Positions 7,773-13,978 of a DNA stretch of 64,000 nucleotides are shown one piece after another (the stretch's first letter is position 1; every line of letters starts with the position of its first letter). The position numbers and the translations under genes are program-made. The notes under the pieces were generated by a model. That model had not been told where the DNA came from. It ran no database searches and saw only the letters and a program-made list of their open reading frames with translations. Source of the DNA: a virus; IMG/VR virus record IMGVR_UViG_3300000651_000004, positions 8-64,007 of that record. One strand, given 5' to 3'.

Positions 7773-8282
7773 ATGAGCAACAATGCACTAATCACTGTCG
7801 ACGAATCCACCCTGGCCGCATTCAATTCGATTGATGCGGTTTACGCTCACATTGCAACGCAATTGAGCAAGTACGAAGGGTTGGGAGCATTGACCTTTAC
7901 TTGGGAAAAAGGCAAAACCTTGAGCAAGACGGTTTCGGAAGCTCAAGACGGTGCTGGCATTCCTAAAGCGCAACGTGCGGAGCAATTCCGCAAGGTGCGT
8001 GCGATCATGATAAACGAAGGGTTGAACGACCTTTTGGAAGCCATGTTTCGCAAGCTTGGCGGTAAGGGAAGCTTCCAGGGTGTTGGTAAGAATGGTGTGG
8101 CGAATTTTAAATTCATCCCGCCAGTTCTGGCCAATAACAAGGTTGATGCGGTCATCAAGGCTGCAAATGCTTTGGAGACTGAGACGCAAAACAAGCGCAT
8201 GAAGCAATCAGCGAACGCGCAAGGTTTCGACGTCTTGCCAGACGGTTCGTTCGTTCGACGGTTAACCGATAAGACCGAATAA
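7773..8282 (+). CDS. hypothetical protein (169 aa)
   Basis: Unknown soluble protein, MSNNALITVDESTLAAFN.... The middle is helical and basic (KAQRAEQFRKVRAIM), with a Gly-rich turn KLGGKGSFQGVGKNG and a C-terminal part ending DGSFVRRLTDKTE. The start is set by the leader GAAAGAAACAT directly before ATG. It stands alone between the gene-free region and a strong terminator at 8295-8338, so it is a single-gene unit, likely expressed well. Not recognised; possible DNA-binding or replication-control protein because of its position next to the candidate origin, which is only an inference. Confidence 0.65.
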   Translation: MSNNALITVDESTLAAFNSIDAVYAHIATQLSKYEGLGALTFTWEKGKTLSKTVSEAQDGAGIPKAQRAEQFRKVRAIMINEGLNDLLEAMFRKLGGKGSFQGVGKNGVANFKFIPPVLANNKVDAVIKAANALETETQNKRMKQSANAQGFDVLPDGSFVRRLTDKTE

Positions 8283-8294
8283 GTCTTAATCGAC

Positions 8295-8338
8295 TGAACA
8301 CAAGCCCGGGCTAGTCATTAGCCCGGGTTTTGTTCAGT
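8295..8338. terminator. strong intrinsic terminator, near-symmetrical
   Basis: CTGAACA...GCCCGGGCTA (8295-8314) pairs with TAGCCCGGG...TGTTCAG (8320-8338); the stem core GCCCGGGCTA is followed by TTTTGTT. It closes the 7773-8282 unit. Confidence 0.75.
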
Positions 8339-8372
8339 TTGTTAAAGGCAAACTGCTTAACAATAGAAACAA

Positions 8373-8561
8373 ATGCGAAAACCAATATTAGAATTAACTG
8401 CGGAGGATTTAGCTATCACTCCGCATGAATTATATATCAAGATGCTAGCTTTCGAGTTTAATCAAGCTTGTTTAGAGCTAGCTGCTTTACCCAATCCTCC
8501 GATGTTAGCAATCGCTAACGTGATTATTAATCATAATCTGCGTCGGAGGAGGTTAGCATAG
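8373..8561 (+). CDS. small hypothetical protein (62 aa)
   Basis: Helical protein MRKPILELTAEDLAITPHEL... with a basic end RRRRLA. Start is marked by ATAGAAACAA before ATG, 34 nt past the terminator. Its last 35 nt overlap the 3' end of the convergent TerS-like gene (8527-9096). Function unknown. Confidence 0.5.
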   Translation: MRKPILELTAEDLAITPHELYIKMLAFEFNQACLELAALPNPPMLAIANVIINHNLRRRRLA

Positions 8562-9096
8562 CAATGTTAACCACAGGTTGGTTCGCCTCACGGTCATATC
8601 CGTAAGTGCGCGCGCCGATCCGTTCAACCTTGGTGAGTGCTTCGGCAAAGCGATCGCACTCTCCGACATTGGTAGGCGGGTTATCTTCTAGCACTTTAAG
8701 AGCACTATCATTAGCTTTTAGTACTCTGCTTCTAAACTGCGTGCTGTCACCGATAGTGATAGCATGCTTAATTATTTCAACATCGGATGCAAATTCATTG
8801 CTGCGTCTCGGTTCAGTTTTTAAAACTTCTGAACTGCTTCTAAACATAACCGGCTCGGGCCTATCTGGCTCGGGCTCTAAATATTTAGACGGCGATTGAC
8901 CCATAGCTGCAGCCTGCTTGGCTGCAGCGGTGCGCTTTCGTAACAAACTCCATTTTCCTCGTTTAGCGCGAGTTTGAATGGTGTTGGCGCAAACCTTGAA
9001 TATTGTCGCAATCTCCCGGGCCGTCTGGCCTGAGCAATACATGGCTTTGACTGAATCCCAGTCAATCGGGATGCCTGCCACGCCATACTTATTCAT
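8527..9096 (-). CDS. terminase small subunit-like HTH protein
   Basis: DNA-binding protein of 189 aa. The N-terminal segment IPIDWDSVKAMYCSGQTARE followed by IATIFKVCANTIQTRAKRGKW is the helix-turn-helix pattern of phage small terminases ('W..i...Y.aG.s.reIA...gvs..ti..ra...gW'), which recognise the packaging site and recruit the large subunit. The rest is helical with acidic/Pro linker (KYLEPEPDRPEP). ATG at 9096 is preferred to an upstream TTG (9105). Oddities: it is alone on the minus strand, far from portal and capsid, and no large terminase lies beside it. It could instead be a transcription regulator with a similar HTH. Confidence 0.6.
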   Translation of the reverse strand: MNKYGVAGIPIDWDSVKAMYCSGQTAREIATIFKVCANTIQTRAKRGKWSLLRKRTAAAKQAAAMGQSPSKYLEPEPDRPEPVMFRSSSEVLKTEPRRSNEFASDVEIIKHAITIGDSTQFRSRVLKANDSALKVLEDNPPTNVGECDRFAEALTKVERIGARTYGYDREANQPVVNIAMLTSSDADYD

Positions 9097-9108
9097 AAGA
9101 AACAAACT

Positions 9109-9246
9109 ATGTACTTAATCAATATCGACCCTTACTGGCATGCCATCGATGCCCCGGCTGATTTCACAGCCGGCGTTTATTTTCAGGCCGGAGTGTGCAA
9201 GCACACTGGCTTAAACAGCTGGCATCTTATTGCCAGCAATAACTAA
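9109..9246 (+). CDS. small hypothetical protein (45 aa)
   Basis: Reads MYLINIDPYWHAIDAPADFT... ending HLIASNN. The leader AAGAAACAAACT precedes ATG. The gene is divergent from the TerS-like gene with only 12 nt between start codons. No recognised domain; length and leader support a real gene. Confidence 0.45.
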   Translation: MYLINIDPYWHAIDAPADFTAGVYFQAGVCKHTGLNSWHLIASNN

Positions 9247-9259
9247 AAGAAACAAAAAC

Positions 9260-9404
9260 TTGATGGCTGACTCCTGAGCGGAGTTTTAAACGTAAAGCCT
9301 TTTTTGGTACGAGAGTGGTGAACTCTTGTGAGCCTCACAATTCAAGCGCTGGGTTGACGCGGGTCGCGACCGCAGAGGGATTCCGCTTGGGCGTCAGCCA
9401 TCAA
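9260..9404 (+). ncRNA. candidate structured RNA closed by a 12-bp stem
   Basis: TTGATGGCTGAC (9260-9271) is perfectly complementary to GTCAGCCATCAA (9393-9404), enclosing 121 nt with no gene. Inside are smaller helices: CTCC/GGAG (9271-9283), GTGAG/CTCAC near 9328-9338, CAAGCG/CGCTTG closing about 9344-9389, and GGTCGCGACC near 9362-9371. This is a multibranched fold unlike a simple terminator. It lies between two tiny genes on the + strand. It does not fit a tRNA cloverleaf. Could be a phage ncRNA, riboregulator or processed leader; the strand is inferred from the neighbours. Confidence 0.5.
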
Positions 9405-9421
9405 GGAAAGCAAGAAACAAA

Positions 9422-9469
9422 ATGAAAAAGAAACTCGTCACCTGGTATGGCCAGGAAACAATGGCATAA
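9422..9469 (+). CDS. possible 15-aa leader peptide
   Basis: MKKKLVTWYGQETMA, preceded by CAAGAAACAAA, the leader seen at neighbouring gene starts. It overlaps the start of the next gene (9447) in another frame. It may be a short coupling peptide. Confidence 0.25.
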   Translation: MKKKLVTWYGQETMA

Positions 9470-9734
9470 GCATGTGCCGCTGGACTGGTATCATCAAGTG
9501 CCAGATTCAGATTTGGAAGAACTGAACTGGGCTCTGGAGGTGGCGTATCAAGACACCTCTGAGAGCCCTACACGCGTTTATTACGTGATCCAATCCGAGA
9601 TGGCCAGGCGAGGCCTGGCCACTTCCAAAAGCCAGCTTTGGCTGGCTGCTTGGCAGAAGAAACAAAACCAAAAGAATAAACCGTCCAAGGACACGCACAA
9701 GTATGTGATCCTGGGCAAAAAGAAAACAAAATAA
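9447..9734 (+). CDS. small hypothetical basic protein (95 aa)
   Basis: MARKQWHKHVPLDWYHQVPD..., with a helix-rich middle (LEELNWALEVAYQD) and a Lys-rich tail (KKQNQKNKPSKDTHKYV). Start lies inside the short leader frame 9422-9469, suggesting coupled translation. Overlaps the next gene by ATG/TAATG-type junction at 9734. Possibly nucleic-acid-binding because of charge; not recognised. Confidence 0.5.
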   Translation: MARKQWHKHVPLDWYHQVPDSDLEELNWALEVAYQDTSESPTRVYYVIQSEMARRGLATSKSQLWLAAWQKKQNQKNKPSKDTHKYVILGKKKTK

Positions 9735-10057
9735 TGTATGATCCGCCTTTTAAAGGCAAAGAAGTAACACCCTGGCGCTCGCGCGCCTGGAACAGCAAGA
9801 AACCGCACGGCCCCGGCCGCAATTCTGGCTTGAAAATCGGCCGCCGAGCGCGCATCGAGCGCATTCACCAATTGGATGCAGTCATAGGCCAAGCGCTTGC
9901 CATCTTTTCCGCCAAAGGAAGAAAGGCTGCGATAGAATATGTGGCCAGCTGGCGGGAATGGTTAAAAGAGTATTACCGGGCAATCGACCTGGATTGTTCA
10001 GGCACGCTGCTTGACCGCTGGTTGGAGGCTGCTAAACACAACAAAAGAAACAAATGA
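9734..10057 (+). CDS. small hypothetical basic protein (107 aa)
   Basis: MYDPPFKGKEVTPWRSRAW..., Arg/Lys-rich N-terminal half (GRNSGLKIGRRARIERIHQ) followed by an alpha-helical C-terminal half (IEYVASWREWLKEYYRAI). Its start coincides with the stop of the preceding gene (TAATG) and its stop overlaps the next start (ATGA). No known domain. Confidence 0.5.
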   Translation: MYDPPFKGKEVTPWRSRAWNSKKPHGPGRNSGLKIGRRARIERIHQLDAVIGQALAIFSAKGRKAAIEYVASWREWLKEYYRAIDLDCSGTLLDRWLEAAKHNKRNK

Positions 10058-10152
10058 AACAAGGCAAAAAGAAACAAAATAGGGGCAGAGCAATCTGCAT
10101 CATCATCGACGGCAAACGCTACTTCAAGAGTAAGGCCTTCGCCAAGTCATAG
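10054..10152 (+). CDS. very small basic protein (32 aa)
   Basis: MKQGKKKQNRGRAICIIIDG... ending AFAKS. ATGA overlap with the preceding gene and leader AAAAGAAACAA before ATG support translation. Lys/Arg-rich with a short hydrophobic strand. Function unknown. Confidence 0.4.
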   Translation: MKQGKKKQNRGRAICIIIDGKRYFKSKAFAKS

Positions 10153-10179
10153 TAAACTAAAACATAATTTAGCAATGTT

Positions 10180-10205
10180 GGGCTAACAGTTAATTCTGTT
10201 AGCCC
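10180..10205. terminator. stem-loop, weak terminator
   Basis: GGGCTAACAG (10180-10189) pairs perfectly with CTGTTAGCCC (10196-10205), loop TTAATT, followed by GAATTTCG. A 10-bp stem without a good T-run; it separates two small-gene groups. Confidence 0.5.
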
Positions 10206-10233
10206 GAATTTCGTCTTAACAAGAAACAAAACA

Positions 10234-10389
10234 ATGAAACTTATATCGCAATTGGCTAGTGGTTTGCTAGCCCTGGTCTGGCTCTTTGGCCTTCTTGGCC
10301 AATCGGATTTATCAGTCCTCTTCCAATATGCATTTATGGGGATATTATTAATCCCTTTGGCTTGCATCGCCCTGGCCTGTTTTTTATGA
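10234..10389 (+). CDS. small membrane protein (51 aa, two membrane segments)
   Basis: MKLISQLASGLLALVWLFGL then a short polar turn (GQSDLS) and a second hydrophobic stretch FMGILLIPLACIALACFL. Two predicted membrane helices with little else, so it acts in the inner membrane. Leader CAAGAAACAAAACA precedes ATG. Overlaps the next membrane-protein gene by ATGA. Could be a holin-type, superinfection-exclusion or host-takeover membrane peptide; context does not decide. Confidence 0.5.
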   Translation: MKLISQLASGLLALVWLFGLLGQSDLSVLFQYAFMGILLIPLACIALACFL

Positions 10390-10517
10390 AAAAGAAAATC
10401 GATTGGCCTGTTGTGCTGCTCTGGGCCTGGATCATCGGGATGGTCGTCCTCCTCTTATTCGGGTGCTATGTAACATATCAAATGGAAGTTGCTTACTATA
10501 CTTTCCATCACCTATGA
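10386..10517 (+). CDS. small membrane protein (43 aa, one membrane segment)
   Basis: MKKKIDWPVVLLWAWIIGMV VLLLFGCYV: a basic N-terminus and one membrane helix (about residues 8-28), then a short tail. ATGA overlaps link it on both sides, so it is translated with the 51-aa membrane protein before it and the 76-aa protein after it. A paired membrane function is plausible. Confidence 0.5.
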   Translation: MKKKIDWPVVLLWAWIIGMVVLLLFGCYVTYQMEVAYYTFHHL

Positions 10518-10744
10518 GCGACTATCACAAGAAACTATCCAAGCTGGTCTTTGCCGGAAAAACCGGCCAGGAGTTCCGGATTAGCTATTGGGAGCAGATG
10601 GCCGGCTGGCTCAAATTGCACACCAATACTTATACCATCCTGGCCATCTGGCCTTTCTGGCTGGAGGTCGAGGACGAGTATGAGAAGAAGCACTACATCC
10701 TTTATGGATGTATTGAGGAGGCCCACGAGATCAAATCCAAATGA
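10514..10744 (+). CDS. hypothetical protein (76 aa)
   Basis: MSDYHKKLSKLVFAGKTGQE... with aromatic-rich centre (ILAIWPFWLEVEDEYEKKHY). Start at 10514 overlaps the upstream stop (ATGA); the upstream in-frame ATG at 10403 falls inside other genes. Overlaps the next gene by ATGA. Unknown function. Confidence 0.5.
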   Translation: MSDYHKKLSKLVFAGKTGQEFRISYWEQMAGWLKLHTNTYTILAIWPFWLEVEDEYEKKHYILYGCIEEAHEIKSK

Positions 10745-10875
10745 ATGCTAAAGAACGGATCGATCTGGCTGTTTATCATGCGTTAAAGATAGTCGAAGGG
10801 CTGATTTACCTTGGCTCTTTTTCACTTTTCAGAGCCCCTGAATGGGCGGCTAAATGGATTTTCAGCCGCGAGTAA
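10741..10875 (+). CDS. small hypothetical protein (44 aa)
   Basis: MNAKERIDLAVYHALKIVEG..., an amphipathic to weakly hydrophobic helix (LIYLGSFSLF) and a Trp-rich end. ATGA overlap with the preceding gene. May associate with membrane. Last member of a run of five coupled small genes starting at 10234. Confidence 0.45.
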   Translation: MNAKERIDLAVYHALKIVEGLIYLGSFSLFRAPEWAAKWIFSRE

Positions 10876-10937
10876 TGGATATCCTGCCCACCTCCTTGCT
10901 GGAAGTGGGCAGTAATCCCCTCTGGCAATCACGCTAG
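10875..10937 (+). CDS. possible 20-aa peptide over hairpins
   Basis: MDILPTSLLEVGSNPLWQSR begins at the stop of the preceding gene (TAATG). The same bases form two hairpins: GCCCAC/GTGGGC (10886-10910) and CCTCT/AGAGG (10919-10940). It may be only hairpin sequence that happens to stay open. Confidence 0.2.
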   Translation: MDILPTSLLEVGSNPLWQSR

Positions 10938-10940
10938 AGG
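10886..10940. promoter_or_regulatory. two adjacent hairpins before gene 10961
   Basis: GCCCAC (10886-10891) with GTGGGC (10905-10910), inner pairs TCC/GGA; then CCTCT (10919-10923) with AGAGG (10936-10940). No T-run follows; the next start comes 20 nt later behind AAAAAGAAAC. Possible mRNA-processing or weak termination site. Confidence 0.4.
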
Positions 10941-10960
10941 CTTAACAACAAAAAAGAAAC

Positions 10961-11269
10961 ATGCATAATAATTACGATAAATTCGGTATTGAACAAGTCC
11001 CCGTCCTGACGGAAGCGGAGCTTAAAGCCCTGCCCACGCGCGCGGACAAGATTAAGGCTGCGCGCCAACTTACCCTTGCCACCGCCAAGCTGCACGAGCT
11101 GGTCAAGGCCTACGGTTTTTTGGAAAGCGCCAATAAAGCCTTATTAAGAGCCTGGATGAACAATGCGTTTATTGCCACCTGGGAAGTTGGCATCGACCAC
11201 TTGATGGAACACCTCGCTGAAGCGATCGAGGAAGGGCGCAAGGAGATTGCCGAAGCAACTCGGGAATAA
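10961..11269 (+). CDS. hypothetical helical protein (102 aa)
   Basis: MHNNYDKFGIEQVPVLTEAELKAL-type start, then long helices (KIKAARQLTLATAKLHELV; WMNNAFIATWEVGIDHLMEH; EAIEEGRKEIAEATRE). Leader AAAAGAAAC directly before ATG. Ends 17 nt before a strong terminator (11287-11320). Likely a small oligomerising helical protein; function unknown. Confidence 0.6.
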   Translation: MHNNYDKFGIEQVPVLTEAELKALPTRADKIKAARQLTLATAKLHELVKAYGFLESANKALLRAWMNNAFIATWEVGIDHLMEHLAEAIEEGRKEIAEATRE

Positions 11270-11286
11270 AGATTAAAAAAGTAATA

Positions 11287-11320
11287 CCCTGGCAGGCCAA
11301 AAACCTGCCAGGGTTTTTTT
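11287..11320 (+). terminator. intrinsic terminator abutting the next start codon
   Basis: CCCTGGCAGG (11287-11296) pairs with CCTGCCAGGG (11304-11313), then seven T (11314-11320). The ATG of the next gene is the very next base. A-rich sequence in front makes it bidirectional. Confidence 0.8.
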
Positions 11321-11524
11321 ATGCCCAAAATTCTGTTTGATTCCGCCAACCTGCGTCCCAACCGGCTTTGTGCGATCTGCAATCTTCCCTTAACCGCGCT
11401 GACCACGGGGCTGGTCGTCACAGCCAGGGGGCAGGTATCACACTACCGGCACTTGCGGATTGTCCATGCCAGCTGTTACGCATTGCTGGAGGAAGAATCA
11501 TTTGAGGAAGAAACCAACCAATGA
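11321..11524 (+). CDS. small zinc-binding-type protein (67 aa)
   Basis: MPKILFDSANLRPNRLCAICN...: CxxC (LCAIC, residues 17-20) and a distal H-x-C pair (IVHASC, about 48-51) form a likely zinc site. The ATG directly follows the terminator T-run, so any transcript starting here must begin upstream and read through. ATGA overlap with the next gene. Possible DNA/RNA or protein-binding zinc protein. Confidence 0.5.
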   Translation: MPKILFDSANLRPNRLCAICNLPLTALTTGLVVTARGQVSHYRHLRIVHASCYALLEEESFEEETNQ

Positions 11525-11823
11525 GACACATTCCATTTCACTTGCCCGAGTGCGCCGTCACGGTGCATTCGCCGCCTCAAGATAACTCTGTCTGGTTCAA
11601 GTGCGAGATTTCCAAAGGCGCAACCAGGAGCACGCTCACCTTTGTTTATAACGAGAAGAGCGCTCATGTATTGAACGCTTTAGCTGAACACCTGGTGACT
11701 ATCCGTTCCAGGTACGAGATGCGCACTCTGCGCGATTCTTTGGAAGAGCTGATTGAAGCCAAGGTACAGGAGGCTTTAGAACAGATGAAAGAACAAATAA
11801 AGGAGGAATTAAAAGAACAATGA
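11521..11823 (+). CDS. hypothetical protein with C-terminal coiled coil (100 aa)
   Basis: MRHIPFHLPECAVTVHSPPQ...: N-terminal beta-rich half (AVTVHSPPQDNSVWFKCEIS), C-terminal charged helix (LEELIEAKVQEALEQMKEQI) that should form a coiled coil. Linked by ATGA to both neighbours. Function unknown. Confidence 0.55.
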   Translation: MRHIPFHLPECAVTVHSPPQDNSVWFKCEISKGATRSTLTFVYNEKSAHVLNALAEHLVTIRSRYEMRTLRDSLEELIEAKVQEALEQMKEQIKEELKEQ

Positions 11824-12098
11824 GTTACGGCCCTGGTAAATACGACGACCTTTGTACTTTCTGCAGGGAACACGCCCAGGCCCGAGGGGCGATCCTGCTT
11901 ATCATTGACGGGAACAAGGGGGAAGGGTTCAGCGCCCAGACAACTCCCGACATCCTGGTTCGATTACCGCAAATTCTGCGTGTGGTAGCGGACCAGCTAT
12001 CCCAAGATCTACTCCAAACTCAATACAAGGAATACCAAAATGATCCCGAAACCATTCACACTACAACAATTCTTCAGCCGCCCAAGCCGCTGGACTAA
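11820..12098 (+). CDS. conserved small phage protein (92 aa)
   Basis: MSYGPGKYDDLCTFCREHAQ ARGAILLIIDGNKGEGFSAQ. The pattern 'DLC...r....a....viLivi.G..G.GFsv' is one I know from many phage and bacterial small proteins of unknown function. The C-terminal part (LVRLPQILRVVADQL) is helical. Coupled by ATGA upstream; the next gene starts 59 nt before its end in another frame. Confidence 0.55.
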   Translation: MSYGPGKYDDLCTFCREHAQARGAILLIIDGNKGEGFSAQTTPDILVRLPQILRVVADQLSQDLLQTQYKEYQNDPETIHTTTILQPPKPLD

Positions 12099-12348
12099 AG
12101 GCGTAACGGCGCGCGACCATAACGGGAACCCCTGCGAAGCCGATTCAAAGCACGCTGCCGCCTTGTGCTTAAGCGCAGCGGTCCATCATATTTATGGGGA
12201 AACGGAGGAGATTCCAAGACGGCTTCTGGAAATCATTAATGAAGACCTGGATCACACCCAGGCCTTCGAAACGCTTGCCGACTGGAACGACGAGGAAAAG
12301 CGCACGTTCAAGGATATCAGAGCTTTAATCACCAAAGCAGACCTATAA
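12040..12348 (+). CDS. DUF6197-like small protein (102 aa)
   Basis: MIPKPFTLQQFFSRPSRWTK GVTARDHNGNP...: the order 'W-x-[KQ]-G-x-x-A-R-D-x-x-G' then 'AAALCLSAAVHHIYG' and 'FETLADWNDEEKRTFKDIRA' fits the small phage/bacterial family I recall as DUF6197 (charged, helical, about 100 aa). It overlaps the preceding gene by 59 nt out of frame, a long overlap that is unusual here. Function unknown. Confidence 0.6.
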   Translation: MIPKPFTLQQFFSRPSRWTKGVTARDHNGNPCEADSKHAAALCLSAAVHHIYGETEEIPRRLLEIINEDLDHTQAFETLADWNDEEKRTFKDIRALITKADL

Positions 12349-12355
12349 AAAAGTT

Positions 12356-12390
12356 GGCCAGGGGGAGAGACCCCTGGCCTTCTTTTCTTC
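12356..12390. terminator. bidirectional intrinsic terminator
   Basis: GGCCAGGGG (12356-12364) pairs with CCCCTGGCC (12371-12379), followed by TTCTTTTCTTC and preceded by A6, so it can work in both directions. Shares the CCCTGG stem word with other hairpins here. Confidence 0.7.
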
Positions 12391-12411
12391 TAGAGCGAGA
12401 ACAAAGATCCA

Positions 12412-12630
12412 ATGAAGAAACAACGTAAGGATTACACCTTCTTAGGATCGTTTCAATACCAGGGGTACGAGATCAAGGTCTTAGCTGATCTTGACCAGAT
12501 CCTGGAAGTTCAGCTGCCCCTGGCTATGAAGGCCTCAAGCGAAAGAAACCGGCAGAATTACGGCCCGTTCCGGGTAACTGTGAAGATTCCGATTCCAATC
12601 AAGAAAGAGAAACGAAAGAAACGATCATGA
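12412..12630 (+). CDS. small basic protein (72 aa)
   Basis: MKKQRKDYTFLGSFQYQGYE..., a small beta-type core (IKVLADLDQILEVQLPL) with a very basic tail (KIPIPIKKEKRKKRS). First gene after the 12356 terminator; ATGA overlap with the next gene. Possible nucleic-acid binder because of charge; unassigned. Confidence 0.5.
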   Translation: MKKQRKDYTFLGSFQYQGYEIKVLADLDQILEVQLPLAMKASSERNRQNYGPFRVTVKIPIPIKKEKRKKRS

Positions 12631-12851
12631 TCGATGAAGAGCTCTTTAAAAAGCTCAAGTTTGATGCTGAAAATTTTTATCTTTTAACAGAAGTTCTTCA
12701 CTTGGAAGAACTTATTCGGCTCCGGCGGCGGCTGCAGAAACGCGGGGTGTTCGACCTGGCCGACTACCTTAGCCGGCTCATTCAAATCAAGGAAGAAGCT
12801 GAGCGCGAAGAAATCGAGCGCGAACGCAAAAGCAATACACAACCCTCATGA
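12627..12851 (+). CDS. small helical protein (74 aa)
   Basis: MIDEELFKKLKFDAENFYLL...: two to three helices with many charges (LIRLRRRLQKRGVFDLADYL; IKEEAEREEIERERKS). Coupled by ATGA on both sides. Function unknown. Confidence 0.5.
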   Translation: MIDEELFKKLKFDAENFYLLTEVLHLEELIRLRRRLQKRGVFDLADYLSRLIQIKEEAEREEIERERKSNTQPS

Positions 12852-13252
12852 ATTATTCACGCTACCTGGAAGCATTTTACCGCCAGTACAGCCGGCGCAC
12901 GCGCAAAGGCCGGGACGATGTGCAATACCGTTATGTCCAAAATTATCGGATCACCACCTGGGCTTATTCTGGGAGGGTGATAGCGGCCCAGATCGAGCAT
13001 CAGGTAACCGGCGACCGGTTCGTGCTTATCAGAAGCCCGCAACCCAAAAAGAGCAAAACCGCAATCCTTAACCGGATCAACTCGATCAGCCACCGGTTTG
13101 CGGGGTTGACCAAGGACGGTACGCTTCCGATCCCGGAATCAGGACGGCTCATGCTTTATTTCCCCGGGCGGGGAAGCCCTTATAATGACGATTCAACAAT
13201 CAAACAAAGGATTTTAGAGATATATGGAAAGGCTGAGCCACCACCCCTTTGA
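12848..13252 (+). CDS. hypothetical basic protein (134 aa)
   Basis: MNYSRYLEAFYRQYSRRTRK..., mixed alpha/beta with basic N-terminus and a core VIAAQIEHQVTGDRFVLIRS. Translationally coupled upstream by ATGA. The following gene begins 29 nt before its stop in another frame. No recognised motif. Confidence 0.5.
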   Translation: MNYSRYLEAFYRQYSRRTRKGRDDVQYRYVQNYRITTWAYSGRVIAAQIEHQVTGDRFVLIRSPQPKKSKTAILNRINSISHRFAGLTKDGTLPIPESGRLMLYFPGRGSPYNDDSTIKQRILEIYGKAEPPPL

Positions 13253-13526
13253 GGACCCCGGCACCAGGTTCGCCCTGGACAATATCCGGGACGGAATGAA
13301 AGACGAATCGATGGTGTTATGGGAAGCGCACGACACCAAGGAAGACAAAGTCATCTGGATGCTGGGCCGCAAGCTGCCGCCTGAAAATGGCGAGATCAGG
13401 GTCTTGCCGTGCGCGATCCTGATTGGGGACAGTTTCGCCTGCACCAAACGTTACGCACCGGCTCATCCCAACGGGGGCTGGGACTATTCCCAGATCGAGG
13501 GCGGAACCAAGATTATTACACCATAA
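13224..13526 (+). CDS. hypothetical protein (100 aa)
   Basis: MERLSHHPFEDPGTRFALDN..., beta-rich middle (VLWEAHDTKEDKVIWMLGRK) and Pro/Gly-rich end (APAHPNGGWDYSQIEG). Overlaps the 3' end of the preceding gene by 29 nt. Ends just before a pair of hairpins. Function unknown. Confidence 0.5.
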   Translation: MERLSHHPFEDPGTRFALDNIRDGMKDESMVLWEAHDTKEDKVIWMLGRKLPPENGEIRVLPCAILIGDSFACTKRYAPAHPNGGWDYSQIEGGTKIITP

Positions 13527-13534
13527 GATTTCAG

Positions 13535-13608
13535 TCAGGGGGATAGCTACATACCGCACTTCCCCTGAGGTCTTATTGTTTCTTCCTTAGAGGGGCTGTA
13601 TGCCCCCT
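13535..13608. promoter_or_regulatory. two stem-loops upstream of the Ub-like gene
   Basis: TCAGGGG (13535-13541) pairs with CCCCTGA (13562-13568); then AGGGGC (13591-13596) with GCCCCCT (13602-13608). They fill the gap between 13526 and the Ub-like gene at 13654. Neither has a good T-run, so termination is uncertain; they share the CCCCTG word with the terminator family. Confidence 0.4.
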
Positions 13609-13653
13609 GGCTGAAGACTAAAGAAGCAATACTAACAACAAGGAAAGAACAAA

Positions 13654-13917
13654 ATGCAGATCACCATATCATATGGAATGCAGAGTGTAACGGTCGACCG
13701 GCCGGAAGGCACCACGGTCGGGGCATTGATGCAAGATCCCAATATCCGCGCGGTAGTGGGATTTACGGAGAATAGCGTCCCCTTAATCGGCGGGGCGGCC
13801 GTCGACAACGGTTACGTGGTCCAGGACGGGGACGAGATCGCGCTTCAGGCGCGAGCCGCGACCAAGGCCTACTGGGTATTGGGGAATCTTCTGATTCCCT
13901 GCAATCTAGCTATTTAA
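13654..13917 (+). CDS. ubiquitin-like (ThiS/MoaD-type beta-grasp) protein
   Basis: Small protein of 87 aa with the beta-grasp strand pattern: ITISYGMQSVTVDRPEGTTV (strands 1-2), helix GALMQDPNIRAVVGF, then VPLIGGAAVDNGYVVQDGDE and IALQARA. 'GttVg.ll....v..v......vl.dGDeI.l' is the order seen in ThiS/MoaD and phage Ub-like proteins. It heads a cluster with E1-like (15545), PRTRC-B-like (14413) and JAB (17138) genes, making it the likely modifier. Unusual: after ATKA there are 18 more residues (YWVLGNLLIPC...) and no terminal Gly-Gly, so it may need processing, or be conjugated or used differently. Leader GGAAAGAACAAA precedes ATG. Confidence 0.7.
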   Translation: MQITISYGMQSVTVDRPEGTTVGALMQDPNIRAVVGFTENSVPLIGGAAVDNGYVVQDGDEIALQARAATKAYWVLGNLLIPCNLAI

Positions 13918-13940
13918 GCTAGCACCAAAATAAACTGATA

Positions 13941-13978
13941 CCCCCTGGCCTTGAAGCGGTCAGGGGGTTTTTATTTTT
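13941..13978 (+). terminator. intrinsic terminator abutting the next start codon
   Basis: CCCCCTGGCC (13941-13950) pairs with GGTCAGGGGG (13958-13967; one G-T pair), followed by TTTTTATTTTT. The ATG of the next gene is at 13979, so the Ub-like gene may be made as a separate, more abundant transcript with read-through to the enzymes. Confidence 0.8.

Noticed and set aside
9260-9404. tRNA or tmRNA
   Set aside because: No cloverleaf, no GTTCRA T-loop in the right place and no CCA end; kept only as candidate ncRNA.
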